Below are positions 33,531 to 42,060 of a stretch of 64,000 bases of DNA, piece by piece. The position numbers were made by a program, and so were the translations under genes. This DNA comes from Paenibacillus sp. FSL R10-2734. Its GTDB lineage: Bacteria > Bacillota > Bacilli > Paenibacillales > Paenibacillaceae. The notes under the pieces are model-generated. The model was not told the DNA's origin. It searched no databases and saw only the letters and a list, made by a program, of their open reading frames with translations. The stretch is taken from positions 3,906,001-3,970,000 of the forward strand of contig NZ_CP150170.1 of the NCBI RefSeq assembly GCF_037963865.1. Direction: 5' to 3'. Position 1 is the stretch's first letter, and each line of letters begins with the position of its first letter.

Positions 33531-33704
33531 CTATTCGTTTTTCTTCCGTTTCTCAATATAAATCCAAACATAGTAAGTAATCCAAAATGCCATCACGGTT
33601 GCTAATAATGCAAAGGACTTTGTATTGGGTGGAAGAGTGAAAGCCAAGATGATCCCTAGAATGAGGAATGGTGGTAAAAGGGTGAAGTATTTCTTTTTAT
33701 GCAA
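33531..33704 (-). CDS. Small membrane protein (TTG start)
   Basis: A 57-residue protein with two membrane segments, FTLLPPFLILGIILAFTL and FALLATVMAFWITYYVWIYI, and a basic tail KRKKNE. It begins at TTG 33704, eight bases after minus-strand AAGGAG. An opposing plus-strand frame over the same DNA has no such site and is judged a shadow. Function unknown. Confidence 0.6.
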   Translation of the reverse strand: MHKKKYFTLLPPFLILGIILAFTLPPNTKSFALLATVMAFWITYYVWIYIEKRKKNE

Positions 33705-33870
33705 TTTAACTATCTCCTTAATATTAATTAGTTATAAATACATTACCACTATTAACAAATTATGGGAAGGTTGGGTTTTAAATAAATTATTGTTTCGCAT
33801 TACGAAGATACATGACATTTAGTGATAGAGGAGGTTACAGCACTCCTCTCCCACAAGGAGGATTTAAGAG

Positions 33871-34130
33871 ATGGCAAATATCGAAGAACTTGAAATGAAT
33901 TACTTTGTACTGAAATCTGAGGATATTGTTAAATACCTTTCGGAAGAGCAGAAACAGCAACTGTTTGAATAGAAGAAGTGATTGACGCTGGGCATGTGCT
34001 GGATGCAGGTAAATGCTCTGCTAGTGAAAATGTGTATGTGGTCATAAATGTGGATGAACCATACATTGATGAAATTATAGATACTATGGCTGTTAACGGA
34101 CACTGGGGATTAGTGGAGAAAGCCCAATGA
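33871..34130 (+). pseudogene. Frameshifted phage-type gene
   Basis: AAGGAGG and ATG 33871 open MANIEELEMNYFVLKSEDIV, which stops at 33972. A second frame directly continues as EEVIDAGHVLDAGKCSASEN and ends at 34130 with NGHWGLVEKAQ. Both halves look coding, so one small indel near 33970 has broken a protein of about 85 residues. A sequencing error is possible. Confidence 0.6.
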
Positions 34131-34218
34131 CACTCACAAGTGAATGATTATTATTACGGAATGCTTATGATAATGATATTAAAATACAAGGCATACCACC
34201 TAAAGGGAGAGATGCTGT

Positions 34219-34524
34219 ATGCGGAAAAAGAGTAAATCAATCATTCTAGTAGTAGTCATCGTATTATTAGTCGCAATTGGAGGCTGTAATGTTTGGTATT
34301 GGAATACAGCGACAGGTCAGCGAACAATTAAAAACATCAAATCCGACAATACCGGAGGAATGAATCGTGTATTAAGCGTGTATGACCAAGGTGGAAATTT
34401 GATAAGGAAGTATGAGGGAAAGATCGACATACAAGATACGGAGTATGGTAATAAAGTGCTTTTCGACCTCAATGGAAAACGCGTTGTCATCTATAATGCA
34501 ACGGTAGTTGCGGAAGAACAATAA
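34219..34524 (+). CDS. Small lipoprotein or anchored protein
   Basis: A 101-residue protein. A basic start and hydrophobic helix (IILVVVIVLLVAIGGC) end in an AIGGC lipobox-like Cys. The exported domain GGMNRVLSVYDQGGNLIRKY and NKVLFDLNGKRVVIYNATV is beta-rich. AAAGGGAGAGA precedes the ATG. It occurs among phage remnants; function unknown. Confidence 0.6.
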   Translation: MRKKSKSIILVVVIVLLVAIGGCNVWYWNTATGQRTIKNIKSDNTGGMNRVLSVYDQGGNLIRKYEGKIDIQDTEYGNKVLFDLNGKRVVIYNATVVAEEQ

Positions 34525-34667
34525 ATGGAGAGGGAATAACCTTCATCGAGATTAAGTTGCAACTAAACAAAATAACCCCACAATCTTTGGCAGGATCAGC
34601 GGGGGCTTCTACAAACAAACGTTCCTCTCACTATATTACCATATAAAGGGGAATGAGGGGAATGGCG

Positions 34668-35153
34668 ATGGTTTATACACAGGATGAACTGTTTCCGACG
34701 GCAGATAAAGGCGAACTGGAGCGGACAAAATTTCTCCTCGGTAAATATAAGAGCATGACTCTGCTGATGGCTGATTATGAGAAAAACACGAGGGATCTTC
34801 AGCAGGTCGGGATTGACGGGGAGGTGGCCCGCCGCATCGATCAGAATGAATTGCATGCCGACAAGACGGCAAATGCAGTCATCCTCATGGATAAACAGCG
34901 TTGGGTGTATGAGCAGTACCGGCTCCGCACGAACATGATAATACGGGCTCATGGTCTTATCCTTGTCGATGACATTAAGAAGGCCGTCCGGTTCCGGTAT
35001 TTTGAAGGCTATTCACTGAAAGAGACCTGCCTGTTCTTCGGCTACGACGAGAAGAGCAGCACCATTCGCGGGTGGATCGATGCCGGAATCGTGACGATTG
35101 CAAACAGCCTTAAGTTGCTGGGGTTCTTTGAGATGGACGATGCGCAGATTTGA
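34668..35153 (+). CDS. Phage late-gene regulator, ArpU/RinA type
   Basis: A 161-residue helical protein. The C-terminal region, VRFRYFEGYSLKETCLFFGY then SSTIRGWIDAGI, is a sigma-region-4-like helix-turn-helix, as in ArpU/RinA-family regulators that switch on phage late genes. Of three nearby in-frame ATGs, 34668 has GAGGGG at the best distance. It lies before the holin and lysin block, but structural genes are absent, so its targets are probably gone. Confidence 0.65.
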   Translation: MVYTQDELFPTADKGELERTKFLLGKYKSMTLLMADYEKNTRDLQQVGIDGEVARRIDQNELHADKTANAVILMDKQRWVYEQYRLRTNMIIRAHGLILVDDIKKAVRFRYFEGYSLKETCLFFGYDEKSSTIRGWIDAGIVTIANSLKLLGFFEMDDAQI

Positions 35154-35252
35154 TGTAGGAATATATTATGGACGAGCTAGAATGCTTTTGAAGTTTATCA
35201 ATCAAGAAGTATATCTGACACATAAAGCAAGTACTATAATCAATAAAGGCAC

Positions 35253-35290
35253 AAAAAAGGTGTTTCTCCATTAGGAGAGACGCCTTTTTT
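35253..35290. terminator. Bidirectional terminator
   Basis: AAAAAAGGTGTTTCTCC, loop ATTA, GGAGAGACGCCTTTTTT. A near-perfect hairpin between the regulator and the minus-strand gene. Confidence 0.85.
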
Positions 35291-35308
35291 ATTGTAATAT
35301 CAAACAAT

Positions 35309-35693
35309 TTAATTGATCTTATTAATATCTAAATATTCACTTAACTCAGGACTAGAAAGAACCGCAGTATACTCTTCTAATAGTGACGTTTTTCTTTCTA
35401 CGTACTTATCATACAACATCCCAACTTGGTGCATCTCAATTAAGAATAACAGGTGTTTTTCTAAAACATCATTAAGCATTTGAGATGTTTTACCGTCGAA
35501 TAGAAGTAGCGAGCTCGTAGTACTCTGGAAAATGCTTAGCCCCATGAATGGCATGGCTTTTAGAATTGCAGACTTCTATTGAAGTACTCCATTTTCTGTC
35601 GCTAAACATAAAACGAACGTCGAACTGTTCACCTACTGGAATTACAGCAATGCTATAATTACTTCCTTCATAGCGATATAGAACATTTGTCAT
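35309..35693 (-). pseudogene. Frameshifted hypothetical gene
   Basis: The 5' frame (start 35693) gives MTNVLYRYEGSNYSIAVIPV and SHAIHGAKHFPEYYELATS, then stops at 35490. The overlapping next frame continues with FDGKTSQMLNDVLEKHLLFL and ends at 35309. One indel near 35500 would join them into about 125 residues. GGGAGGCGG precedes the start. No family recognised. Confidence 0.5.
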
Positions 35694-35802
35694 TTTACTC
35701 GCCGCCTCCCTTTATAGGTCTAAAGTTCGACGCTAATAGAGGAAAATCCTTCCTTTATAGCGAATGTTGAACATTACGATGATATTAGCGGAGGGGTTTC
35801 AG

Positions 35803-36414
35803 ATGGCAAGAAGAAAGAGTAAGGCGAAGCAGGAAGAGGAATTTATAAACGGGGTAATAGTACTTTCGTTATTCGGATCACTTGCCGGAACATATACTTT
35901 GACCAAATCGATACAGATCTCAATTATTGTATGTATCCTAGTCGTCGCAGTCGTCATTGCAGCGCTTATATCGCGGAAATTGAAGCATGAAGAAAGATTG
36001 AAGAGGTCGGGTATTGCTGAGATAGATAAAATGGAGGGTGCTCAGTTTGAACAATACCTTGGTCACCTTTTCCGATCTCAAGGTTACAAAGCTGAAGTTA
36101 CACAAGCAGCAGGTGATTACGGTGCTGATCTGATTCTATCCAAAGACGGTAAGCGAATAGTCGTCCAAGCTAAGCGGTACAGCAAGAATGTTGGACTTAA
36201 GGCAGTGCAAGAGGTTCGTGGAGCAGTTTCACATTACGGCGCTTCGGCTGCTTGGGTTGTAACGAACAGAGATTATACTGAGCAGGCTTACAAACTAGCA
36301 AAGTCGAATAATGTACGTCTCATCGGTCGTGAAGAACTTATCGAAATGCTTCTCCAAATGAAAGAGAAGATGACAACTGCTAAAAAGGTTAATAATGCTA
36401 AGACGAGTGCTTAA
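35803..36414 (+). CDS. Membrane-anchored Mrr-like nuclease 1
   Basis: A 203-residue protein. Two hydrophobic segments (about residues 15-30 and 38-57) anchor it. The restriction-endonuclease-like Mrr_cat domain has GAQFEQYLGHLFRSQGY, Asp109 in YGADLIL and VVQAKRY with Gln122 and Lys124, the PD-(D/E)xK variant DxnQxK. The ATG at 35803 follows GCGGAGG. Mrr proteins cut modified DNA; a membrane-bound version may act on entering DNA. A related protein lies at 42061. Confidence 0.75.
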   Translation: MARRKSKAKQEEEFINGVIVLSLFGSLAGTYTLTKSIQISIIVCILVVAVVIAALISRKLKHEERLKRSGIAEIDKMEGAQFEQYLGHLFRSQGYKAEVTQAAGDYGADLILSKDGKRIVVQAKRYSKNVGLKAVQEVRGAVSHYGASAAWVVTNRDYTEQAYKLAKSNNVRLIGREELIEMLLQMKEKMTTAKKVNNAKTSA

Positions 36415-36633
36415 GCGAAATAGTGAGCAATACAAAGCATGATATGTGAATAGATGTGATCAAGCATTATATTCACCTTCGGAGATTTTGACTCTTATTT
36501 CATTGGCTCAGTAAAATGGTTTTGTCCTCCATTGTTACAAAGTCCGTAAAGATTTTAAGCAAAGAGCGCAGCGCTTTTGCTGCGGATGCGGAGCGGACGC
36601 CGCTCTATAGATTAGACTCATTGTACGACTGAA
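36415..36633. other. Gap with GC-rich hairpins
   Basis: Contains GAGCGCAGCGC and a run of GCGGA repeats that could fold, at 36560-36600. No gene is supported. Remaining bases to the next gene include a terminator-like stem at 36655-36680. Confidence 0.4.
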
Positions 36634-36834
36634 TTGAATACATATTCCAAAGTCGCTCATAATTGGGCGGCTTTTTCTATTGGAAAAATTGATTTGAAGA
36701 AGAAGCAACAGCAGCGGTGTTTGAAAGATCCACCTCGGCAACCGGCTAAGTGTAAGGGCTGCGTATGGGGGCGCTGGGAAGGAACTGCACAGTTTTGTGT
36801 CAGAGTGAAATGTCAGAAGGAAAAATCTACCTGA
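36634..36834 (+). CDS. Possible small Cys-rich phage protein
   Basis: The frame encodes CKGCVWGRWEGTAQFCVRVK followed by Cys, a CxxC-x11-C-x4-C pattern that looks real, but the start is uncertain. The first ATG (36634) has no ribosome binding site and lies before a terminator-like stem. The true start may be an in-frame TTG or ATT farther downstream. The stop is at 36834. Confidence 0.35.
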   Translation: MNTYSKVAHNWAAFSIGKIDLKKKQQQRCLKDPPRQPAKCKGCVWGRWEGTAQFCVRVKCQKEKST

Positions 36835-36864
36835 ATGTCGAAAAATGATGCCAGGAGGGATAGA

Positions 36865-37209
36865 ATGTTTGACTTGATTGGGAATTTAAGAGAATTTAAA
36901 AATTTGACTCTGCTAAAATTATTGATCTTTTCCACGTTTGTTTTACTATTGCTTGTCTTTGTTAGAGAATTCATGCCGACTTTGTTTATCGATTTTTTAG
37001 AAACTGTATCCTATTTCTCAAAAAAATTAAACTATGAGAAATGGAAGTCTATTCTACCATTAATTCAAATTTTGTTTGGTGCACTCGTTGTAATGTTTAC
37101 TGTTGCGTTTATTATTGCGTTGTTCTTATATGAATTTTACTGGAAGAAAGATGAGGGCTCTTTCTTATTCGCTAGAAAGGAGATGAAATCAGAAAAAGAA
37201 AGGAACTAG
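36865..37209 (+). CDS. Two-helix membrane protein, unknown
   Basis: A 114-residue protein with two membrane segments (LLIFSTFVLLLLVFV and ILFGALVVMFTVAFIIALFL), separated by a soluble stretch of about 30 residues. The ATG at 36865 is preceded by AGGAGGG and preferred to the one at 36835. A charged C-terminal tail ends in KSEKERN. No family recognised. Confidence 0.55.
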   Translation: MFDLIGNLREFKNLTLLKLLIFSTFVLLLLVFVREFMPTLFIDFLETVSYFSKKLNYEKWKSILPLIQILFGALVVMFTVAFIIALFLYEFYWKKDEGSFLFARKEMKSEKERN

Positions 37210-37309
37210 TTGGTCTTAGGTCACAACTATTAGAACTACAAAATTAAATCATTTACTAGATGATAGGCCAATGGTAGGATAGGATAAAAATACCATTGGG
37301 GGAACACGA

Positions 37310-38059
37310 GTGAAAAAGTTTATTTCAGGTTTTGTTGCAGGAGCATTATTGTTTGGTGGCGCTTCGGCGTTTGCTGCGTCAGGGTTGCTTGGTCAGAAGG
37401 TACAAGGAGTATTTACTGTTGAAAAGGATGGCGCTAAAATTGCTGAAGCTGCAATCATAAATGGTTCGGCATATGCTCCTTTAAGAGCCGTGGCAGATGC
37501 AACAGGGACAGAGATAGGAATCCAAGGAAAGAAAATAATTATTGGATCACCATCAGGATCTGTTTCATCCTCCGGTTCTAACAACACCTCAACAACAAGT
37601 CAATCAGCTGCAGCGACTTCAAGAACTAAACCGGCTGCGCTTGGTCAAACTGTGAATTTTAATAATAAAGACTATGGTTTCTCGGGAACTGCTAGTGTAA
37701 CCGAAGTCTTAAGAGGTCAATTCGCCTGGCAGAAAATAAAAGATGCCAATATGTTCAATGATGAAGCTGGATATGAGTATATTTTGGCGAAAGTGAATCT
37801 GAAAATATCTAATTATAAAGAATCCGATGCTGCAGTTCATATGACAGAAGCATACTTCAAATTGATTTCCACAACAGGAACTGCTTATGACTCTGTAAGT
37901 GTGGTTACTCCTGACCCTTCAATAAATACTGATGTTTATGTCGGATCATCTCATGAGGGCTGGGTAGTTTTTAAAGTGAAGCAAGGAGATGCTTCTCCAT
38001 TAATCGCCTTTGCAAGAAGTTATGATGGCACAGGTGGTGCTTGGTTTAAAACAAATTAA
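37310..38059 (+). CDS. Secreted protein with stalk-like domain
   Basis: A 249-residue protein from GTG 37310. A signal peptide ends near AFAAS. Then AIINGSAYAPLRAVADATGT matches the copper-amine-oxidase-N/stalk-domain pattern of Paenibacillus surface proteins. After a Ser/Thr-rich linker, the C-terminal half is beta-rich (YEYILAKVNLKISNY), like a DUF4352 immunoglobulin-type domain. A secreted binding protein is likely. Confidence 0.65.
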   Translation: MKKFISGFVAGALLFGGASAFAASGLLGQKVQGVFTVEKDGAKIAEAAIINGSAYAPLRAVADATGTEIGIQGKKIIIGSPSGSVSSSGSNNTSTTSQSAAATSRTKPAALGQTVNFNNKDYGFSGTASVTEVLRGQFAWQKIKDANMFNDEAGYEYILAKVNLKISNYKESDAAVHMTEAYFKLISTTGTAYDSVSVVTPDPSINTDVYVGSSHEGWVVFKVKQGDASPLIAFARSYDGTGGAWFKTN

Positions 38060-38126
38060 ACATGTTTCCAAGGGAGTCTCGCCACCGGCGGGGCTTTTTT
38101 ACTTTTCGAGAAAGGAATTGACCCCT

Positions 38127-38309
38127 GTGAAAATAACAAATATTGGCATATCAATCGATCTCACCCAGCCCGTGCTGGATGTGGTAGATGTTATTTCCAT
38201 CGTTCTAAACCACCATCCCAGCCGACACCAAGAGATCCTTGAAGCTATTGATATTAAGATCTGCGAAGCGTTGGCCGATCTTCAGAAATCCAAAGAACTG
38301 CAGCAGTAG
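38127..38309 (+). CDS. Small phage-type protein
   Basis: A 60-residue protein from GTG 38127 with AAAGGA upstream: VKITNIGISIDLTQPVLDVV then ISIVLNHHPSRHQEI. Longer frames would start inside the preceding gene. It belongs to the phage-remnant genes; no named family. Positions 38310-38484 contain only a short open stretch, MEQLDDLTQHRL, at about 38390, which may be a gene fragment. Confidence 0.45.
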   Translation: MKITNIGISIDLTQPVLDVVDVISIVLNHHPSRHQEILEAIDIKICEALADLQKSKELQQ

Positions 38310-38484
38310 TAACTGGATCCAAATTAGAAGAAGTTGTGGATTAGCACGCCTGACATGGAGCGTTTTTTGTACTTCAGAGGGTGAGTAAATGGAACAGTTA
38401 GACGATTTAACGCAGCATAGATTAGCGATATTTATTATATGAAAATATGGTAAAATACTCCTTTACCATAGTTCGAGCAACAAA

Positions 38485-38814
38485 TTGTCAGTAATTAATC
38501 CTATGATAGGTAAATATCGACACAGTGAAGAAGATCCCCGTGCTGTAAAACAGGCAGTAGTTTATTTAACGACTGAGCAAGACGAAATATTTAGAAACGG
38601 GGATGTGGTAGAAACCTATAAATATTTAGTTGAAATCGATGAAAATGATCCCGACCTTTATTTAGATGAGAAGGATTACCAATTTAGGCAAGAATGCAAT
38701 AAAGATTTTGAAGAGTCCGATAATACAAAATGGTATTTTTATTTAAAACCTATAAATGTTTCCGACACGTTAGAGTGGAATGGACATTGCTATACAAGAA
38801 TACCGAATTTTTAG
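38485..38814 (+). CDS. Hypothetical protein
   Basis: A 109-residue acidic protein from TTG 38485, with ETYKYLVEIDENDPDLYLDE and KWYFYLKPINVSDTLEWNGH. No good ribosome binding site is seen, so the start is uncertain. No family recognised; neighbours are phage-type. Confidence 0.4.
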   Translation: MSVINPMIGKYRHSEEDPRAVKQAVVYLTTEQDEIFRNGDVVETYKYLVEIDENDPDLYLDEKDYQFRQECNKDFEESDNTKWYFYLKPINVSDTLEWNGHCYTRIPNF

Positions 38815-38951
38815 GTGTATAGTAGTTTGTTTAATGAGTTAACGGACCATACTGCGCAACAAATATTATGACAACACGCTACTTATAGGCGTGTTTTTAT
38901 TTTGCCCTCGTAGCAGTTACGGGGGCTATTCATATAAAGGAGGGAATTAAA

Positions 38952-39410
38952 ATGTCTAAATCTCAAATCGCTGCGTCAACAGTAGGGGCAGTGCTTGTAC
39001 CAGTGTTTGACTTTTTTTACGGGGAAGCGGACGCTGTCGCAACGATTATGATCGCACTTTTATTCTTTATTATCATGGATTGGTTATCTGGTATTAGAGC
39101 CGCCAAAAAGGATAATACCTATGCAAGAAAATACGGGATTGATGGAGTGTTCCGCACATTCTTCATGCTATTGCTTCCTGCAGGGGGGCATCTATTGGAT
39201 ATGGTATTTGGGTTGCCTGGAGCGATATTTGGAGCACTGTCTATTGGTACTTTATATCACGTTTTGCAGAGCATGACGGCTAACTTAATCCGGGCAGGGT
39301 GGGGAGATTCGCTCCCATTGCCGGTCTTAGATGTAGTACTCAAGTGGGTGGGAAGTGAGCTAGATAAAAAGGTCAAAAGAGCCGCAAGCAGACAAGGAGT
39401 TGACGATTAA
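38952..39410 (+). CDS. Phage holin (toxin-secretion/lysis type)
   Basis: A 152-residue membrane protein. Hydrophobic segments include ATIMIALLFFIIMDWLSGI and TFFMLLLPAGGHLLDMVFG. The motif DWLSGIRAAKK with YGIDGVFRT marks the phage holin_4 family. Holins make lesions in the membrane that let endolysin out. AAAGGAGG precedes the ATG. It is directly followed, with TAATG overlap, by the M15 endolysin. Confidence 0.8.
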   Translation: MSKSQIAASTVGAVLVPVFDFFYGEADAVATIMIALLFFIIMDWLSGIRAAKKDNTYARKYGIDGVFRTFFMLLLPAGGHLLDMVFGLPGAIFGALSIGTLYHVLQSMTANLIRAGWGDSLPLPVLDVVLKWVGSELDKKVKRAASRQGVDD

Positions 39411-40180
39411 TGTCTCTGACACTAGACCAAGTAAAGGCTAAATCCACAAAGCGATTGATAGGATTACATCCCGTTGTACTAGCCGCGACACAAGCGCTGA
39501 TCGAGCGCTGTTACGATCGTTGTATCAACATAGTGATTACTCAGGGACTGCGCACAATAGCCGAGCAGGACGCACTATATGCACAAGGACGTACTAAGCC
39601 AGGAACTATCGTCACTAATGCTAAGGGTGGCACTAGTTATCACAACTACGGACTAGCTATAAATTTTGCATTGTTACTACCGGACGGGAAACAGGTATCA
39701 TGGGATTTAAAACGTGATGGTGATGGTGACAAGATAGCTGATTGGACGGAGGTAATTCAGGAGGCTAAAGCTATTGGTTTCGAATGGGGCGGTGATTTTG
39801 TCTCGATTAAGGATGCACCCCATTTTCAAATGACTTTTGGGCTGACAACCTCACAATTACGTGCGGGTGTTAAGCCGTCAGGGATCGCTATGTCAAAAGC
39901 AACAGCTATTATAGATCGATTAAAAGGGGAGGTAGATGAAGACATGAGTAGAATTAAGGAGCTAGAAGCAATCGTAGTGAAGCAGGAAGAGCGCCTAGCA
40001 GCCGTAGAAAAACGATTAAACATCTCAGGCAAAGAAACATATGCCATCAATTATACAGAGGCTATTACGGCTGCTAAAGCGGTTGGAGCGATATCTACAT
40101 CGGCAGAAAAGTCAAAGCTAGAACTTAATGTGATTCAAATGTTGTACAACATGGGATTATTTGCGAAGGGGGATAAATAA
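39410..40180 (+). CDS. M15 family endolysin with a changed zinc ligand
   Basis: A 256-residue M15C-type L-alanyl-D-glutamate (or D-Ala-D-Ala) peptidase, similar to Ply500 and CwlK in layout. QGLRTIAEQDALYAQGR and SYHNYGLA give His78. Seven residues on, where the family has zinc-binding Asp, the sequence has Asn85 (AINF for AIDF). His138 in DAPHF is intact with Asp135. The C-terminal 90 residues hold a helical region (DEDMSRIKELEAIVVKQEER) and a probable wall-binding part. One base change (GAT to AAT) would explain it. Confidence 0.75.
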   Translation: MSLTLDQVKAKSTKRLIGLHPVVLAATQALIERCYDRCINIVITQGLRTIAEQDALYAQGRTKPGTIVTNAKGGTSYHNYGLAINFALLLPDGKQVSWDLKRDGDGDKIADWTEVIQEAKAIGFEWGGDFVSIKDAPHFQMTFGLTTSQLRAGVKPSGIAMSKATAIIDRLKGEVDEDMSRIKELEAIVVKQEERLAAVEKRLNISGKETYAINYTEAITAAKAVGAISTSAEKSKLELNVIQMLYNMGLFAKGDK

Positions 40181-40183
40181 TTA

Positions 40184-40462
40184 ATGGACAATCAAAACTT
40201 AACAGATGTTCTAGCGTTCGCCTCGGTGATCGCTGTTTTTGTATTAGCAGGGGTACATTTCGTAAAGAAAACTTTTAATGTTCCTAACAACGTGCTTCCT
40301 GCAATCGGTTTAGTCATTGGCTTGTTGATCGGGGTTGTAGCTTATTCATTTACGGACTTATCTTTAGTGTTACGTTTATGGTCTGGTGGCCTTGCTGGGC
40401 TGTCAGCAACGGGGTTGTTTGAGTTGGCTTTTAGCAAGAAGGATGGGACTACAAAAGAATAA
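40184..40462 (+). CDS. Phage holin (A118/r1t-like)
   Basis: A 92-residue protein with two to three membrane helices (VLAFASVIAVFVLAGVHFV and VLPAIGLVIGLLIGVVAYSF) and a charged C-terminus, matching small phage holins of the A118 or r1t group. It starts four bases after the endolysin stop. With the first holin it makes a complete holin-lysin-holin cassette. Confidence 0.7.
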   Translation: MDNQNLTDVLAFASVIAVFVLAGVHFVKKTFNVPNNVLPAIGLVIGLLIGVVAYSFTDLSLVLRLWSGGLAGLSATGLFELAFSKKDGTTKE

Positions 40463-40469
40463 AAAACTT

Positions 40470-40500
40470 AGCCCACTGGCTTCGGCTGGTGGGCTTTTTG
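40470..40500 (+). terminator. Terminator of the lysis cassette
   Basis: AGCCCACTGGC, loop TTCG, GCTGGTGGGCTTTTTG. Confidence 0.88.
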
Positions 40501-40501
40501 T

Positions 40502-40807
40502 CGTTTACAGATTACTTCTGCGTCGATAAATATAAAGGCGGCGGAAGCGCTGTACCCTGTCCATAATGGCAGGGTATTATAGTACATAGGAGTGATTACT
40601 TTAGCACTTATATAAGGTCTTGGTGTTCGAAATGGATTTCCTTGAGGCTGCCATGTCACAATCTAAGAGTCAGTAAGAAAACAAGGAGATTTAGACACAA
40701 TCGGGAGCCTGTAAATCACGAGGATATCCTAGAGAGAACCATACCGAAAGTAATCATGATAACCGGAGTCCTGTTCGTTCGGCAAAATTTGAATTTCAAG
40801 TATATAT
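40502..40807. other. Gene-free stretch after the lysis cassette
   Basis: No convincing gene on either strand, and no RNA gene recognised. A frame at 40468-40659 on the minus strand runs through the terminator and is judged noise. Confidence 0.45.
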
Positions 40808-40901
40808 AATAAGACCCAACTATATTAAACTGTACCCTACCGAGAGACTTTTTAAAAGTGTCTACTCGATAGGGTACAGTTTATATTAGAAGGGTCTTAT
40901 T
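40808..40901. repeat. 94-bp MITE-like hairpin
   Basis: Arms AATAAGACCC and GGGTCTTATT at the ends, an inner perfect AAACTGTACCCTA with TAGGGTACAGTTT, and further pairing (CGAG, AGAC) to a central TTTTAAAA. The whole element is one near-perfect inverted repeat between convergent genes. It could be a non-autonomous insertion or a paired IS-end relic, or a two-way terminator. Confidence 0.6.
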
Positions 40902-40937
40902 ATTTTTGTGATTTTCAATTGAAATAAAGCAAAGCAA

Positions 40938-41276
40938 TCACTCAACAATGACTGTGTAATGCATTGTATTTCCATTACCGAAGTTTGCAGCTATAATACT
41001 AGTACCCGGATTTAGTGCAACGAATAAACCTTCTTGGGTATAATCAACGGCATGACCATCATGAACAAACCAAAAACTATATCCAGTTACATAAATCGAC
41101 TCTCCGACTTTCATCTTAATTGTGGCTTCAAATATCGAACTTGGAGTTATAATGGATGCTTCCGACTCTGAAACCTTAGCAACTTGTGATGGTGTTACGC
41201 TGGAAGCAAAAGATGTTGATCCAATAGAAAAACATGCAGATACAGTCAATAATCCAGCTAATAGTTTCTTTTTCAT
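40938..41276 (-). CDS. Small secreted protein, paralogue 1
   Basis: A 112-residue protein with signal peptide KKKLLAGLLTVSACFSIG up to about SFAS. The mature domain (about 85 residues) is all beta, ending with LNPGTSIIAANFGNGNTMHY, like a bacterial Ig-like fold. It is a diverged copy of the next gene (41422-41769). GGGAGG precedes the ATG. Function unknown. Confidence 0.65.
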   Translation of the reverse strand: MKKKLLAGLLTVSACFSIGSTSFASSVTPSQVAKVSESEASIITPSSIFEATIKMKVGESIYVTGYSFWFVHDGHAVDYTQEGLFVALNPGTSIIAANFGNGNTMHYTVIVE

Positions 41277-41319
41277 ATCTCGACCATCCTCCCTATATTT
41301 TGTATGAAAAATTATCCAA

Positions 41320-41337
41320 TTGTAAACATGTTTTGTA
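41320..41337 (-). promoter_or_regulatory. Shared promoter element, copy 1
   Basis: On the minus strand TACAAAACATGTTTACAA; the paralogue at 41829-41846 has the same with two changes. It contains a -35-like TTTACA. The conservation is limited to this block and the ribosome site. Confidence 0.5.
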
Positions 41338-41421
41338 GCCCGCCGACCTTATGCCGTACGGGATTTTTATCAATTTATAAAAAATTGCGAAATCGTAACT
41401 TGAATTTATAATAGGAGCTTT

Positions 41422-41769
41422 CTATTCCCAGGAATCTCTTACCACTACGGTATATGCCATAGTGTTACCGTTACCAAAATCAGCAATAACTACTGAAACA
41501 CCTGGTTTTAGAGCAACGAATCTACCTTCCGCAGGGTATACTTCTACACAACCATCAGACGATTCGTACCAAAAATCGTATCCGGTCAACCAGACTGTTT
41601 GCCCAGGTACTAGCTTTATCACAGCTGAGTATTGATCTAGAGTAGTGATTGGAGCTCTTAATTCCGAATTGTTTAAGGTGGTTGTAGAGACACTATTTGC
41701 AAAAGAAGTAGATCCTAAAGCAAAACATGCAGAGACAGTTAAGAGGCCAGCTAAGATTTTCTTTTTCAT
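41422..41769 (-). CDS. Small secreted protein, paralogue 2
   Basis: A 115-residue protein with almost the same signal peptide as paralogue 1 (KKKILAGLLTVSACFALG). The domain motif LKPGVSVVIADFGNGNTMAY is shared, and WLTGYDFWYESSDG matches VTGYSFWFVHDG of paralogue 1. A tandem duplication is clear. GGAAGGAAGG lies before the ATG. Confidence 0.65.
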   Translation of the reverse strand: MKKKILAGLLTVSACFALGSTSFANSVSTTTLNNSELRAPITTLDQYSAVIKLVPGQTVWLTGYDFWYESSDGCVEVYPAEGRFVALKPGVSVVIADFGNGNTMAYTVVVRDSWE

Positions 41770-41828
41770 AATTCAACCTTCCTTCCTATATTTGGGATAC
41801 AAACCAATTATGATACATAAATATACAA

Positions 41829-41846
41829 ATGTAAACATATTTTGTA
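41829..41846 (-). promoter_or_regulatory. Shared promoter element, copy 2
   Basis: On the minus strand TACAAAATATGTTTACAT, matching the element before paralogue 1. Both genes are likely controlled together. Confidence 0.5.
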
Positions 41847-42060
41847 AATTTATAGATTATTATACTATATTTGGGATATTCAATATTGAATTAACTTCTA
41901 ATTCGAGTGATTCTCTTATTTTATGATAAAGCGACATATACATAATTTTCCAAATGAATTATATTTAATTTACATGGTTCGGAAGTACCGACAGTGTAAT
42001 CCGGAAGTATCAGACCTCGTGGATCAAATCGCGGGGGCTATTTTTGTAGGAGGAATAATA

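Noticed and set aside
33625..33822. Plus-strand ORF of 65 codons
   Set aside because: It lies over the better supported minus-strand membrane protein at 33531-33704, has no ribosome site and starts within it.
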